Assembly: GCF_900172355.1 (NCBI RefSeq)
Contig: NZ_FWFZ01000011.1
Span: 91,167 to 155,166, forward strand
Source of the DNA: Roseisalinus antarcticus
GTDB lineage: Bacteria; Pseudomonadota; Alphaproteobacteria; Rhodobacterales; Rhodobacteraceae
Reading direction: 5' to 3'
DNA: 64,000 nucleotides
In this document: piece after piece, positions 36,354 through 45,029 of the stretch
Layout: every line of letters starts with the position of its first letter
Numbering within the stretch: the first letter of the stretch is position 1
Position numbers and translations under genes: made by a program
The notes under the pieces: model-generated
What the model saw: only the letters and a program-made list of their open reading frames with translations
The model's database searches: none
Told to the model about the DNA's origin: nothing

Positions 36354-38864
36354 TCAGCCCTGGTCGCCCTCGGGGATGCGGAACACCTGCCCCGGATAGA
36401 TCAGGTTCGGATCGCGGATCAGGTCGCGGTTGGCCTCGAAGACCCGGACATAGAGGATCCCGTCGCCGTAGCGTTCCTCGGCGATCGCCCAGAGCGTGTT
36501 GCCGGGCTGAACCGTCCGGACCGCGACCGCGAAGCCCTCGCGCGAGGTTTCGGCCGCCATCACCCGGGCTATGGTCTCGGGCGCCTCGCGCTGGAACTGG
36601 GTCTCGATCCGGCTCACGACCTCGCCCTCGGCACTGACCTCGTCCACCCGCAGCGTATAGATCCCGGTGTCCACATCGGGCAGGTCCATGCGCCACTGGC
36701 CGTCCTCGGCGATCCGCGACGAAGTGATCGGCGTGTTGTCCAGGTAGATCCGCACGAAACTGTCCGAGCTGCCCCGCCCCGAGATCACGACCTCGCCGTC
36801 GGGGTCGTAGGTGATCGTGTCGAGCGCGACCGAGGTCATCACCTCCGGCGCCATCTCGCCGCCCGAGGGCTGCACCACCCGCACCCCGGTCGAATCGGCG
36901 ACGATCACCGTGGGGGCCGAGGGCAGGACCTGCGGCGCCTCTGCCTGCGCCTGCGCACCGCCGGTCGGGGCCGGCGGCGTCAGGCGTTCGGCATCGGGGG
37001 CCGGCGCGGTCGCGAGGTCCACGTCGGGCACCGCCCCGGCGGACGGCTCCGTCAGGTCTGCCGTCTCGGTGCGCGTTGGCCCCTCGTCGATGCCGCCCGG
37101 CGGGGGCGCGGTCCCGGCGTCGGCCCGGGGTGCGCGCGCCTCGAGCTCCGGGCCAGGCCCGGTCATCGCCTCGGGCTCTGCCGGAGCGGCGGGCTCTGCC
37201 AGCGCGTCGGGCACGTCCGGCGATGCCGCTTCCGGGGCGAGGGCCACTTGCTCCGGCGCCTCCCGCGCCGCGTCGTCGGGCGATGCGCCGAGCCCCTCCG
37301 CCAGATCCGCCACCTCGGCGGGCCCGGTCGGGGCCGGGGCCCGCAAGTCCGGCGCCGTCTCGTCCAGCTCGGCCGACAGGGTCTCGGAGAGCCCTGTCTC
37401 GGCGGCCTGGCTCTCGGTTGTCTGGCTCTCAGTTGTCCCGGCCTCAGCCGTCTGACCCTCAGCGGCCTGGCTCTCAGTTGTCCCAGCCTCAGCCGTCTGG
37501 CCCTCAGCGGCCTGGCTCTCAGCCGTCTGGCTCTCAGCCGTCCGGGCCTCGGCGGTCCGGGACTCGGGACGCTGTGTCTCGGGCGTCTCGCGTGTCTCCG
37601 CCACAACGGCCGGATCCTCCCGGCTCTCCACCCCGGGATCCGAGGGCCCGGCCGCGTTGGCCGTCCCGGATGCCGCATCCAGGGTGCGATCCTCCGTTGC
37701 GGCGTCCTCGACGTCCGGTATGGCGCCCGTTTCCGCCAGATCTTCGCCCGTGGCCACCCCGTCTGCCGTTGCCCCGTCTGCCAATGCAAACTCCGCGACG
37801 TCGCGGGTGGCCATCGTCTCCGCCGGCGCCTCGCCCGTCGGGGCAGCACCCTCGGCCACAACCTCCGGTCGGGTCTCGTCCTCGTCTGCCACGGCCACGT
37901 CCGAAAGGGCCTCGTCCGAAACCGGCCCGGTTGGCGTCGCGGCCTCCGTGGCGATAGTTTCAGGCGCCACCGGGATGCCATCGGTCGGCTCGGTCGACGC
38001 CTCCGCAACCGTGTCCTCGGCGGCGACGGGCGGCGCATCCGGCTGCGGTGCCATGGTCGCGGGGTCGGGCGCGGCCGCGCTGGCCGTCTCCGTTTCCGCC
38101 TCCGTCGCGCTCGCAGGGCCAGTCGCATCCGCGACCGGCTCCGCCGGCTCGGAGGGGTCAGGTGCCGCGTCCGGCGAGGGCTCGGCGGCGGCGGCGATCT
38201 CGGGGGCCGCGTCCGCAGGCTCCTCGAGGGATGCGTCCTCCGATTCGGGTCCGACCTCGGCCGGGCCCGGCTCGCCCGCAATCCCGGCGTCCGCCACCTG
38301 TTCCGCGGCCCCGTCGGCGCCTTCCGGCCGGCCCTGCGCCGGATCGGCGGCGGCCACCTGCGCCTCGGGCGGGCCGAAGGGCGAGACGATGACGGTCTGG
38401 TCAGAGCGGGTCGCGGCGCCCTCGGGATCGGCGATCAGGACCATCGAGCGGGGCTGGTCGGACGGCGCGATCGTCAGCATCGCCACGAAGCGCCCGCCGG
38501 AATCCGCCTCCGTCCGCGCGGCCTCCTGCCCGTTCAGCATCAGCGCCACCGACTGGCCGGGGCCAGCCGTGCCGGCAATGATGCTGACCCCGTCGGGCTC
38601 TATCCGCACCACGTCGAAACCGGGCACGGGATCGGGCGGCGGTGGGGCGACGGGCGCCTCGACGGCGCCCTGCCCGGGCTCCGCGGCGTCCTCCGCCGCG
38701 GGGGCCGGGCTTTGGGCGCCGCTCTCGACCTCGGCGCTTGCGGGCGGCGCGCCCTCGGGCGGGGCGTCGGGCGCCCGGGCGTTGATGACGAGCACGACCG
38801 CGCCGGCGGCGGCGGCGGCCGCCCCGACGGGCAGTGCGACGAGCTTCCAGACAGGTAGAGCCAT
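36354..38864 (-). CDS. LysM-domain envelope protein with long low-complexity linker
   Basis: An 836-residue protein. An N-terminal membrane helix (VALPVGAAAAAAGAVVLVIN, residues about 9-28) is followed by a short beta-rich domain, then about 450 residues of acidic A/E/P/T-rich linker including tandem pentapeptides (T/A-AE-S/G-Q). A second beta-domain (VVISGRGSSDSFVRIYLD) follows, and finally a single LysM (VQPGNTLWAIAEERYGDGIL then YVRVFEANRDLI), which binds peptidoglycan. The start is ATG 38864. The layout suggests a periplasm-spanning anchor between inner membrane and wall. Confidence 0.83.
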   Translation of the reverse strand: MALPVWKLVALPVGAAAAAAGAVVLVINARAPDAPPEGAPPASAEVESGAQSPAPAAEDAAEPGQGAVEAPVAPPPPDPVPGFDVVRIEPDGVSIIAGTAGPGQSVALMLNGQEAARTEADSGGRFVAMLTIAPSDQPRSMVLIADPEGAATRSDQTVIVSPFGPPEAQVAAADPAQGRPEGADGAAEQVADAGIAGEPGPAEVGPESEDASLEEPADAAPEIAAAAEPSPDAAPDPSEPAEPVADATGPASATEAETETASAAAPDPATMAPQPDAPPVAAEDTVAEASTEPTDGIPVAPETIATEAATPTGPVSDEALSDVAVADEDETRPEVVAEGAAPTGEAPAETMATRDVAEFALADGATADGVATGEDLAETGAIPDVEDAATEDRTLDAASGTANAAGPSDPGVESREDPAVVAETRETPETQRPESRTAEARTAESQTAESQAAEGQTAEAGTTESQAAEGQTAEAGTTESQTTESQAAETGLSETLSAELDETAPDLRAPAPTGPAEVADLAEGLGASPDDAAREAPEQVALAPEAASPDVPDALAEPAAPAEPEAMTGPGPELEARAPRADAGTAPPPGGIDEGPTRTETADLTEPSAGAVPDVDLATAPAPDAERLTPPAPTGGAQAQAEAPQVLPSAPTVIVADSTGVRVVQPSGGEMAPEVMTSVALDTITYDPDGEVVISGRGSSDSFVRIYLDNTPITSSRIAEDGQWRMDLPDVDTGIYTLRVDEVSAEGEVVSRIETQFQREAPETIARVMAAETSREGFAVAVRTVQPGNTLWAIAEERYGDGILYVRVFEANRDLIRDPNLIYPGQVFRIPEGDQG
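37428..37517. repeat. 45-bp tandem duplication inside the LysM gene
   Basis: Two adjacent 45-bp units (37428-37472 and 37473-37517) differ at only two positions. They encode 15 residues based on AEGQTAEAGTTESQA. Pentapeptide derivatives (TAESQ, TAEAR) continue to about 37560. The near-identity points to recent expansion and probable length variation between strains. Confidence 0.85.
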
Positions 38865-39002
38865 GGCAGTGGCACCCTCTCCCCAAGTGTGACCGGCCGG
38901 GCAAACGCCGCGCCGGGATTGAGCGACGTTATCAAGCCCGCTAAGAGCGGTCAAAAGCTCAGTATTCCGAGCACCCGATTCACCTGTCGCAAAGGCCTGC
39001 CC

Positions 39003-39560
39003 ATGTCACACCCATCCCATTCCGTCTGCGTCTACTGCGGCTCTCGCAACGGGACCCGTGACGCCTATGCCACGGCCGCCCAGGGGACCGGCGAACTGCT
39101 GGCCCGCAACAACTGGCGGCTCGTCTACGGCGCGGGGGATGTCGGCCTGATGGGGATAGTGGCCCGCGCGGCCCAGGCGGCCGGCGGCAAGACCTTCGGC
39201 GTGATCCCGGCCCACCTGCTGGCCCGCGAGGTCGGCAAGGAGGACCTGGACCGCTTCGTCGTCACCGAGACGATGCACGAGCGCAAGAAGGTCATGTTCA
39301 TGAATGCCGACGCCATCGTGCTTCTGCCGGGCGGCGCGGGATCGCTCGACGAGCTATTCGAGGTGGTGACCTGGCGCCAGCTGGGGCTGCACGGCAAGGC
39401 GATCTACCTGGTCGATGTCGAAGGCTACTGGCAGCCCGTGATGGCGCTGATCGACCATGTGATCGCCGAGGGCTTCGCCGAGCCGATGCTGCGCAGCTAC
39501 GTCGAGATCGTGCCCGACCTCGCCGCCCTCGAGGCCGCCCTGCGCGACGACCTGTCCTGA
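39003..39560 (+). CDS. LOG family protein (TIGR00730 type)
   Basis: A 185-residue Rossmann-fold protein with the LOG motif PGGAGSLDE at residues 109-117 and the companion MHERKK near 91-96. Such proteins are nucleoside 5'-monophosphate phosphoribohydrolases, and some release active cytokinins. The N-terminal VCVYCGSRNGTRDAY is typical. The start is ATG 39003; the frame opens at 38889 without a ribosome site. Its last 64 bp overlap the convergent rarD. Confidence 0.9.
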   Translation: MSHPSHSVCVYCGSRNGTRDAYATAAQGTGELLARNNWRLVYGAGDVGLMGIVARAAQAAGGKTFGVIPAHLLAREVGKEDLDRFVVTETMHERKKVMFMNADAIVLLPGGAGSLDELFEVVTWRQLGLHGKAIYLVDVEGYWQPVMALIDHVIAEGFAEPMLRSYVEIVPDLAALEAALRDDLS

Positions 39561-40399
39561 GCGATCGACGCGCCCGAATAGAGCGCGAGCGCGACCCAGA
39601 TCACCGGGAAGGCGATCGCGTGCCAGGGGGTGTACGGCTCCAGGAAGATCAGCGTCGCCACCAGGAACTGCAGCGTCGGGTTGAGATACTGGACAAGCCC
39701 CACGGTCGACAGCCGCACCCGTTTCGCCGCATAGCTGAACAGGATCAGCGGCGTCGCGGTCAGCGGGCCGGAGGCGGCCAGCAACAGATGGGTTGCCGCG
39801 TCCGGGCCGGTGCCGTTCAGCGCGACCCAGACGATGGCGATGGGTGTCAGCAGCAGCATCTCGCAGGTCACCGACACCACCGGCCCCGCCGGCAGGCGTT
39901 TCTTGAAGACACCGTAGATCGAGAAGGTGACCGCCAGCGCCAGCGCGATCCAGGGCGGCACGCCTAGCCCCACGGTCAGCACGCCGACCGCGCAGGCCGC
40001 CAGCAGGATCGCCAGCCATTGCAGGCCCGACATCCGCTCGCCGAAGACCAGCCGGCCCAGGGCCACGGCGACCAGCGGGAAGATGTAATAGCCCAGCGAC
40101 GCCTCGAGCGCGTGCCCGTTGTGGATCGAGTAGATGAAGCCGAACCAGTTGCACCCGATCGCCAACCCCGAGGCCAGGATCAGCAGCGCCCGGCGCGGGG
40201 TGCCGATGGCCTCGACGATCGCCCCGCCCCGCCGCTGCAGCGCTAGCACCAACGCGAAGAACACCAGCGACCACATGGTGCGATAGGCCAGCACCTCGCC
40301 CGGGGGGACGTGCTGGAGCATGGCGTAAAACAGCGAAGACAGGCCCCAGATGGTGCAGGCAAGCACCATGGCCAGGATTCCACGGATCGGGTCGGACAT
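39497..40399 (-). CDS. rarD: EamA/RarD-type membrane transporter
   Basis: A 300-residue protein with ten predicted membrane helices. ACTIWGLSSLFYAMLQHVPP, LAYRTMWSLV, NWFGFIYSIHNGHALEASLG and YYIFPLV are characteristic of RarD within the drug/metabolite transporter superfamily. The substrate is unknown. The start chosen is ATG 40399 (MSDPIRGIL); an in-frame ATG at 40447 would add MHLCPCHSG, which looks non-coding. The last 21 codons are antisense to the LOG gene. Confidence 0.88.
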   Translation of the reverse strand: MSDPIRGILAMVLACTIWGLSSLFYAMLQHVPPGEVLAYRTMWSLVFFALVLALQRRGGAIVEAIGTPRRALLILASGLAIGCNWFGFIYSIHNGHALEASLGYYIFPLVAVALGRLVFGERMSGLQWLAILLAACAVGVLTVGLGVPPWIALALAVTFSIYGVFKKRLPAGPVVSVTCEMLLLTPIAIVWVALNGTGPDAATHLLLAASGPLTATPLILFSYAAKRVRLSTVGLVQYLNPTLQFLVATLIFLEPYTPWHAIAFPVIWVALALYSGASIAQDRSSRRAASRAARSGTIST

Positions 40400-40666
40400 G
40401 CCGCAAACGGCCATGTCGCGCCCGGAATGGCAAGGGCAAAGGTGCATGCATTCGGGCCGCAGCCGGTCATCCGCATGATTTCGGCCTCAAGGCCGGCGTG
40501 CGGCGACCGGCCGGAGCCGGCGCTTGCGAGCCGACAGGGTCAGCACGCCGGCGGTCCGACCTACCGCCTGCGGGGCGCACCGGAAACCGGGCAAGCGCGG
40601 CGCATGGCAGTCACGCGCCCAAGGCCATGGCAACGGGCCGTCAATCGCCGCCCCGAGCAGACGCAA
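40400..40666. other. Intergenic region between rarD and the sodB terminator
   Basis: Together with the sodB terminator this forms a gap of about 318 bp. It must hold the rarD promoter. No gene, RNA or clear operator is seen; the sequence is GC-rich with several short imperfect CCGGC inverted repeats. Confidence 0.45.
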
Positions 40667-40694
40667 AGGGCCCGGAGAATGTCCTCCGGGCCCT
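40667..40694 (-). terminator. Rho-independent terminator after sodB
   Basis: A perfect 11-bp stem AGGGCCCGGAG (40667-40677) with 40684-40694, and a 6-nt loop. On the minus strand it is followed by TTGCG after the CCCT end. It lies 23 bp past the sodB stop. Confidence 0.75.
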
Positions 40695-40717
40695 GTTTCT
40701 CGTGTCGCTCGCCAGGA

Positions 40718-41317
40718 TCACATGCGGCTGGCGACGTTCTCCCAGTTGACCAGGTTCTCGAGGAAGTTGTCGAGATAGGCCGGGCGCTTGTTGCGGAAGT
40801 CGATGTAGTAGGAATGCTCCCACACGTCGCAGCCCAGAAGCGCGGTCTGGCCGAAGCAGAGCGGGTTCACGCCGTTCTCGGTCTTGGTGACCTTCAGCGA
40901 GCCTTCCGTATCCTTCACCAGCCACGCCCAGCCGGAGCCGAACTGGCCCGCGCCGGCCGCCTTGAAAGCGTCCTTGAATGCATCGACCGAGCCGAAGCTT
41001 TCGGTCAGTGCGGATTCGAGCGCACCCGGCATGGCGCTGGAGCCCGGGCCCATCATCTCCCAGAACTGGTTGTGGTTCCACAGCTGGCTGATATTGTTGA
41101 ACAGGCCCGATTGCGCCACGGCCGAGGAATCGTAGGTGCCGGTGATGATCTCTTCCATCGACTTGCCGTCCCACTCGGTGCCGGACAGCAGCTTGTTGCC
41201 GTTGTCGACATAGGCCTTGTGGTGGATGTCGTGGTGAAATTCGAGCGTCTCCTTGCTCATGCCGTTGCCGGCGAGCGCGTCGTGGGCATAGGGCAGGTCG
41301 GGAAGGTCGAAAGCCAT
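40718..41317 (-). CDS. sodB: Superoxide dismutase, Fe/Mn family
   Basis: A 199-residue enzyme that converts superoxide to oxygen and hydrogen peroxide. The four metal ligands are in place: H28, H82, D164 and H168 (DVWEHSYY). GAGQFGSGWAWL and the glutamine-containing middle segment favour an iron-type or cambialistic enzyme, but metal use cannot be proved from sequence. No signal peptide is present. A strong palindrome lies in the promoter region. Confidence 0.94.
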   Translation of the reverse strand: MAFDLPDLPYAHDALAGNGMSKETLEFHHDIHHKAYVDNGNKLLSGTEWDGKSMEEIITGTYDSSAVAQSGLFNNISQLWNHNQFWEMMGPGSSAMPGALESALTESFGSVDAFKDAFKAAGAGQFGSGWAWLVKDTEGSLKVTKTENGVNPLCFGQTALLGCDVWEHSYYIDFRNKRPAYLDNFLENLVNWENVASRM

Positions 41318-41358
41318 GGGAAATCCCCCTTTTTGTCTTGGCAGGTGTTTCGGTTGCC

Positions 41359-41377
41359 CTGTAACAAAGCGTTACAG
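41359..41377. promoter_or_regulatory. 19-bp palindrome upstream of sodB
   Basis: CTGTAACAAAGCGTTACAG has perfect 7-bp arms (CTGTAAC/GTTACAG) and a 5-bp centre, 41 bp upstream of the sodB start codon. It does not match the canonical Fur, Irr or RirA boxes I know. The neighbouring rightward gene starts 214 bp away, so sodB is the likely target. Confidence 0.6.
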
Positions 41378-41591
41378 CGCCGTTGGTCAAGGTCATTTCG
41401 TCAACGCGGGGCCGCCGGGAAGAGTTCCGGCGCCCCGGGGCCCCGTCCGTGGACTTTTTCCGGTCGCTCCGTATGCTGCGGCGCAAACAGGGTCTCGCCA
41501 TACTCAGGTCAAATTGCATCGCTAGACCAGCGACCGATACGAGAACAAGAGCAGAAGCAGAAACAGGCCCATCGGGCCGGGAGAGCAGGGC

Positions 41592-43088
41592 ATGAGCCCC
41601 AGGCACACCTATACGATTCTGTCGATGATGAAGGACGAGGGCCACTCGCTTGTCGAGTGGGTAGCCTATCACCGGCACATCGGTTTTGACAATATTTGCG
41701 TCTACACCAACAATTGCAGCGACGGCACCGACGACATGCTGATCCGCCTGGAGGAGCTGGGCTGGGTCAGGCATTTCCGCAACGAGGTGCCCGAAGACAA
41801 GAAACCGCAGCCCAACGCCCTGTCGCTGGCCACCGAGAACCCGGAGGTGATGAACAGCGAATGGGTGCTGGTCATGGATGCCGACGAGTTCCTGTCGGTC
41901 AAATGCGGACGCGGCTGGATCACCGACCTGGTCGAGCGGATCCCGCCCGAGGCGCAGGCCATGGCGATCACCTGGCGATTCTTTGGCTCATCCGGACTTA
42001 CTGAATGGAATCCGGGCCTTGTGATCGAGAATTACACCAAGGCCGCACCCGACAAGTTCAAGAAGGGCTGGGGCGTCAAGACCCTGTTCAAGCCCTTCCC
42101 CGAGATCAAGCTGGGCATCCACCGCCCGACCATCAAGAAAGCCCGGCAAAGCGCCGAGAACGCGAAGATTCTCTTTGATCAACTGTGGCTCAACGGGTCT
42201 GGCGAGCCGATGCCGGACGAATTCTCGCTGTCGGGATGGCGGTCGACCAAGCCGACGCTGGGCTACAAGCTCGCAGAGCTCAACCACTACGCCACCAAGA
42301 GCCTTGAGGCCTACCTGCTGCGCCGGGTCCGGGGCAACGTGAACAACAAGGAAGACAAGTACAACGCCGCCTATTTCGCCCTGTTCGACCGCAACGAGAT
42401 CGACGCCACCAACGCGCTGCGCCACGCCAAGGCGGTCAAGAAGAAGATGGCCGAGATCCTGTCGGACCCGGTCATGCGCAAGCTTCAGGACGAGGCGCTC
42501 GCGTTCCACGAGGCGAGGGTCGCAACGCTGCGCAGCACGGGCGAATACGACCATTGGCTGGCCGAGCTGAAACAGGCGTCCGAGACGACCATCGACCAGC
42601 TGGACGAGGTTCTCTTCGTGCAGCACCTGCCGAAGAAATGGCAGGAGAAGGTCAAGGAGATGCAGGCCCAGGGCGTGCCAGACAAGACCATCGCCAAGAT
42701 GATCGCCGCCACCCAGACCGCCAAGAAGGGCGAGACCCGATCCGCCCTGCTGGAGGCCGCCGGCGTCAAGACGCCCGACACCCCGCCGGATGAGACCGCG
42801 CAGGCCCGCGACAGCGCCACCGAAGTGGCCATGAGCCTGGACAACCCCTTTCTGAACACGCCCGAGGCCGCAGCCCTGGGCGTGCCACGGCTTCAGCCCA
42901 ACAGCGCCAAGGTCAGCCTCGATATCCCGGCCCCTGCCCTCGACACCATCGTCGAGGAGGCCACTGTCTCGGCCTCCAACGGCATCTCCAGCGACCCCGG
43001 GATCATCGCGCCGGTCCCCGGCCCGGAGGCGGAGGCAGCCGTGGAGCCGGAGGCGCTACCCGAAGCCGCCAGAAAGACGGGGAGCTGA
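41592..43088 (+). CDS. Glycosyltransferase family 2-type protein with long C-terminal extension
   Basis: A 498-residue protein. The first about 270 residues are a Glyco_tranf_2_4-type domain: MMKDEGHSLVEWVAYHRHIG, YTNNCSDGTDDM, the metal-binding VMDADEFLSV near residue 97, and GWGVKTLFKP. The rest is a helical, charged extension, then an A/P/E-rich tail with no match. The next gene encodes a related domain. It probably modifies surface polysaccharide. ATG 41592 is followed at 43090 by the paralog. Confidence 0.82.
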   Translation: MSPRHTYTILSMMKDEGHSLVEWVAYHRHIGFDNICVYTNNCSDGTDDMLIRLEELGWVRHFRNEVPEDKKPQPNALSLATENPEVMNSEWVLVMDADEFLSVKCGRGWITDLVERIPPEAQAMAITWRFFGSSGLTEWNPGLVIENYTKAAPDKFKKGWGVKTLFKPFPEIKLGIHRPTIKKARQSAENAKILFDQLWLNGSGEPMPDEFSLSGWRSTKPTLGYKLAELNHYATKSLEAYLLRRVRGNVNNKEDKYNAAYFALFDRNEIDATNALRHAKAVKKKMAEILSDPVMRKLQDEALAFHEARVATLRSTGEYDHWLAELKQASETTIDQLDEVLFVQHLPKKWQEKVKEMQAQGVPDKTIAKMIAATQTAKKGETRSALLEAAGVKTPDTPPDETAQARDSATEVAMSLDNPFLNTPEAAALGVPRLQPNSAKVSLDIPAPALDTIVEEATVSASNGISSDPGIIAPVPGPEAEAAVEPEALPEAARKTGS

Positions 43089-43089
43089 C

Positions 43090-44085
43090 ATGACCAGGAT
43101 CGTCGTCTCGACCATGAAAAACGAAGGCCCCTACCTGCTGGAATGGCTGGCCTATCACCGGTCGATCGGATTCGATGGCTTCTGTCTCTTTTCCAACGAT
43201 TGCAGCGACGGAACCAACCTGATCCTCAACCGTCTCGACCAGATGGGCGTGGTGCGGCACTTCGACAATCCGCTGGGCCCAAGGATGGATCCGCAGCGCG
43301 CCGCCTATTCCCGCGCGGGACGGATGGAGTTCGTGCGCAAGGCCGAGTGGGTGCTGATCGCGGATGCGGACGAATACCTCAACATCCACGTCGGCGACCG
43401 CAAGATCGACGACCTGATCGCCACGGTGCCCGATGCCGACGCCTTTTCGTTGAACTGGCGTCTGATGGGGTCCGACGGGCAGGCCCATGCGGATTTCGAC
43501 GCGCTGATCACCGACCGCTATACCAGGGGATCAAGCTTCGACCGGCCGGAGAACGGGCTCGTCTGGGGGTTCAAGACATTGTTTCGGCCGGAGAAGTTCG
43601 ACTATTTCGGGGTGCACCGGCCGAAATGGCGCAAGGAGCGGACGGACATCAAGCCCGGCATCGTGAAATGGGTGAACGGCGACGGGATGGAGCTGGGCGA
43701 GCACATCCTGCTGAAGGGCTGGCGCTCGCGGGCCGACACCGTGGGCTATTCCCTGGCCCAGGTGAACCACTACGCGATCAAGAGCCGCGAGGATTTCCTG
43801 CTCAAGCGGCTGCGCGGCACCGCCAACAGCAAGAACAAGGACCGGATCGATATGGAGTATTGGGAGAAATACGACATCAACACGATCCCCGACGCCTCGA
43901 TCCCGAACGACGGGATCCGGCCGATCCTCGAGGAATGGCTGTCCGATCCGGACCTCGCCGCGCTGGTGCGGGCCTGCAAGGAGTGTTCGCGCCGGGTGCT
44001 CGACTACCAGCTGAAGGTGGCCGAGTTCCGGACCTTCGTGGACACCGGCGTGTTCCCCAAGAACCAGCAGGAGCCCGCGGCATGA
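43090..44085 (+). CDS. Glycosyltransferase family 2-type protein
   Basis: A 331-residue paralog of the preceding gene: STMKNEGPYLLEWLAYHRSI, LFSNDCSDGTNLI, IADADEYLNIH near residue 95, GLVWGFKTLFRP and LAQVNHYAIKSREDFLLKRL all align with it. It lacks the long C-terminal extension. It begins 1 bp after the preceding stop and overlaps the sulfotransferase start by 4 bp, so the three genes form one operon. Sugar and acceptor are unknown. Confidence 0.85.
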   Translation: MTRIVVSTMKNEGPYLLEWLAYHRSIGFDGFCLFSNDCSDGTNLILNRLDQMGVVRHFDNPLGPRMDPQRAAYSRAGRMEFVRKAEWVLIADADEYLNIHVGDRKIDDLIATVPDADAFSLNWRLMGSDGQAHADFDALITDRYTRGSSFDRPENGLVWGFKTLFRPEKFDYFGVHRPKWRKERTDIKPGIVKWVNGDGMELGEHILLKGWRSRADTVGYSLAQVNHYAIKSREDFLLKRLRGTANSKNKDRIDMEYWEKYDINTIPDASIPNDGIRPILEEWLSDPDLAALVRACKECSRRVLDYQLKVAEFRTFVDTGVFPKNQQEPAA

Positions 44086-44876
44086 GCGGCGCGCGTCTTA
44101 TCTGTGTCGGCACCCATCACAAGACCGGCACGATCTGGATGCGGAAGGTCTGGCGGGCGATCGCCCGGGCCCAGGACATTCCCTTCATGCAATGCTACAG
44201 GGCCAAGCGGCTGGCCGACGTGGCCGAGAGCGGCCCGCAAATCATCGTCAACTGGTCCTCGTCCTTCCCGGCGGAACTCTTTGCCCGCGAGGATGCACGG
44301 TTCATCCACATCGTGCGCGATCCGCGCGACGTGCTGCTGTCGGGGATGCGCTATCACCGGGTGGCGCCCCTGGGGAACGAGAAGTTCCTGCGCGAGAGGC
44401 GCGAGGCCTGGGGCGGCGGCACGTACCAGGATCACCTGAACGCCCTGCCCGACGATCACGCCCGGCTGATGTTCGAGATGGAAGAGAAGCACGACAAGAC
44501 CGTCCGCGAGATGCTGGCCTGGCCCTGGGGGCACGACCGTGCCCATGAGCTGCGCTACGAGGATCTGATCCGGGACACGGAGTGCCGGCTGTTCCGGCAG
44601 GTGCTGGAGGCCTGCGACATCGAGGGGCTGGATATCGACGGCGCGGTGCGCAGTTTCTGGGATCTGTCGCTGTTCGGCGGGCTGGCCCGCGAGGACGACC
44701 GCAGCGCGCGCCAGAACCTGCATGTCAATTCCGGCGCCGAGGCGCAGTGGAAAGGGAAGCTCCCCCCCGAGATCGCGCGGGTCTATGCCGAGCGATACGG
44801 GCCGGCGCTGAAGTCGCTGGGCTACGCGGCCGACGACAGCTGGCTGCGGGAGCTGTCGGCCGAGCGGGCCGCGTGA
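44082..44876 (+). CDS. Sulfotransferase-domain protein
   Basis: A 264-residue cytosolic protein. The 5'-phosphosulfate-binding loop is HHKTGTIWMRKV near residues 12-23, and the 3'-phosphate-binding segment is IHIVRDPRDVLLSGMRYHR near 80-98. YEDLIRDTECRLFRQVLEAC is a further family motif. It would transfer sulfate from PAPS to a sugar or other acceptor, fitting its place after two glycosyltransferases. The start ATG overlaps the preceding stop (ATGA). Confidence 0.88.
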   Translation: MSGARLICVGTHHKTGTIWMRKVWRAIARAQDIPFMQCYRAKRLADVAESGPQIIVNWSSSFPAELFAREDARFIHIVRDPRDVLLSGMRYHRVAPLGNEKFLRERREAWGGGTYQDHLNALPDDHARLMFEMEEKHDKTVREMLAWPWGHDRAHELRYEDLIRDTECRLFRQVLEACDIEGLDIDGAVRSFWDLSLFGGLAREDDRSARQNLHVNSGAEAQWKGKLPPEIARVYAERYGPALKSLGYAADDSWLRELSAERAA

Positions 44877-44955
44877 GCTGCTGCGCCTGACTTGAAGGCG
44901 CGCCTTCGGCGCACGGGGCAAGCCCGGTTTCGCCTGCGGCGAACACCGGGCGGTC

Positions 44956-45027
44956 GGGGGGCGCTGCCCCCCGCCGGGTGCGCCTTCGGCGCCCCTTCCC
45001 CCCGGGATATTTCGGACCAGAAGAAGG
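44956..45027. repeat. Family-wide intergenic motif, copy 2, with hairpin
   Basis: A GGGGGGC-GCT-GCCCCCC hairpin (44956-44972) and CGCCTTCGGCG units are followed by CGGGATATTTCGGACCAGAA and GAAGG. The tail is related to copy 1 at 11262-11303. It lies between the convergent sulfotransferase and ATP-grasp genes and may end transcription from both. Confidence 0.55.
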
Positions 45028-45029
45028 CC

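Noticed and set aside
40400..40447. Upstream start for rarD at 40447
   Set aside because: The added residues (MHLCPCHSG...) are unlike RarD, whose conserved start begins near MSDPIRGIL.
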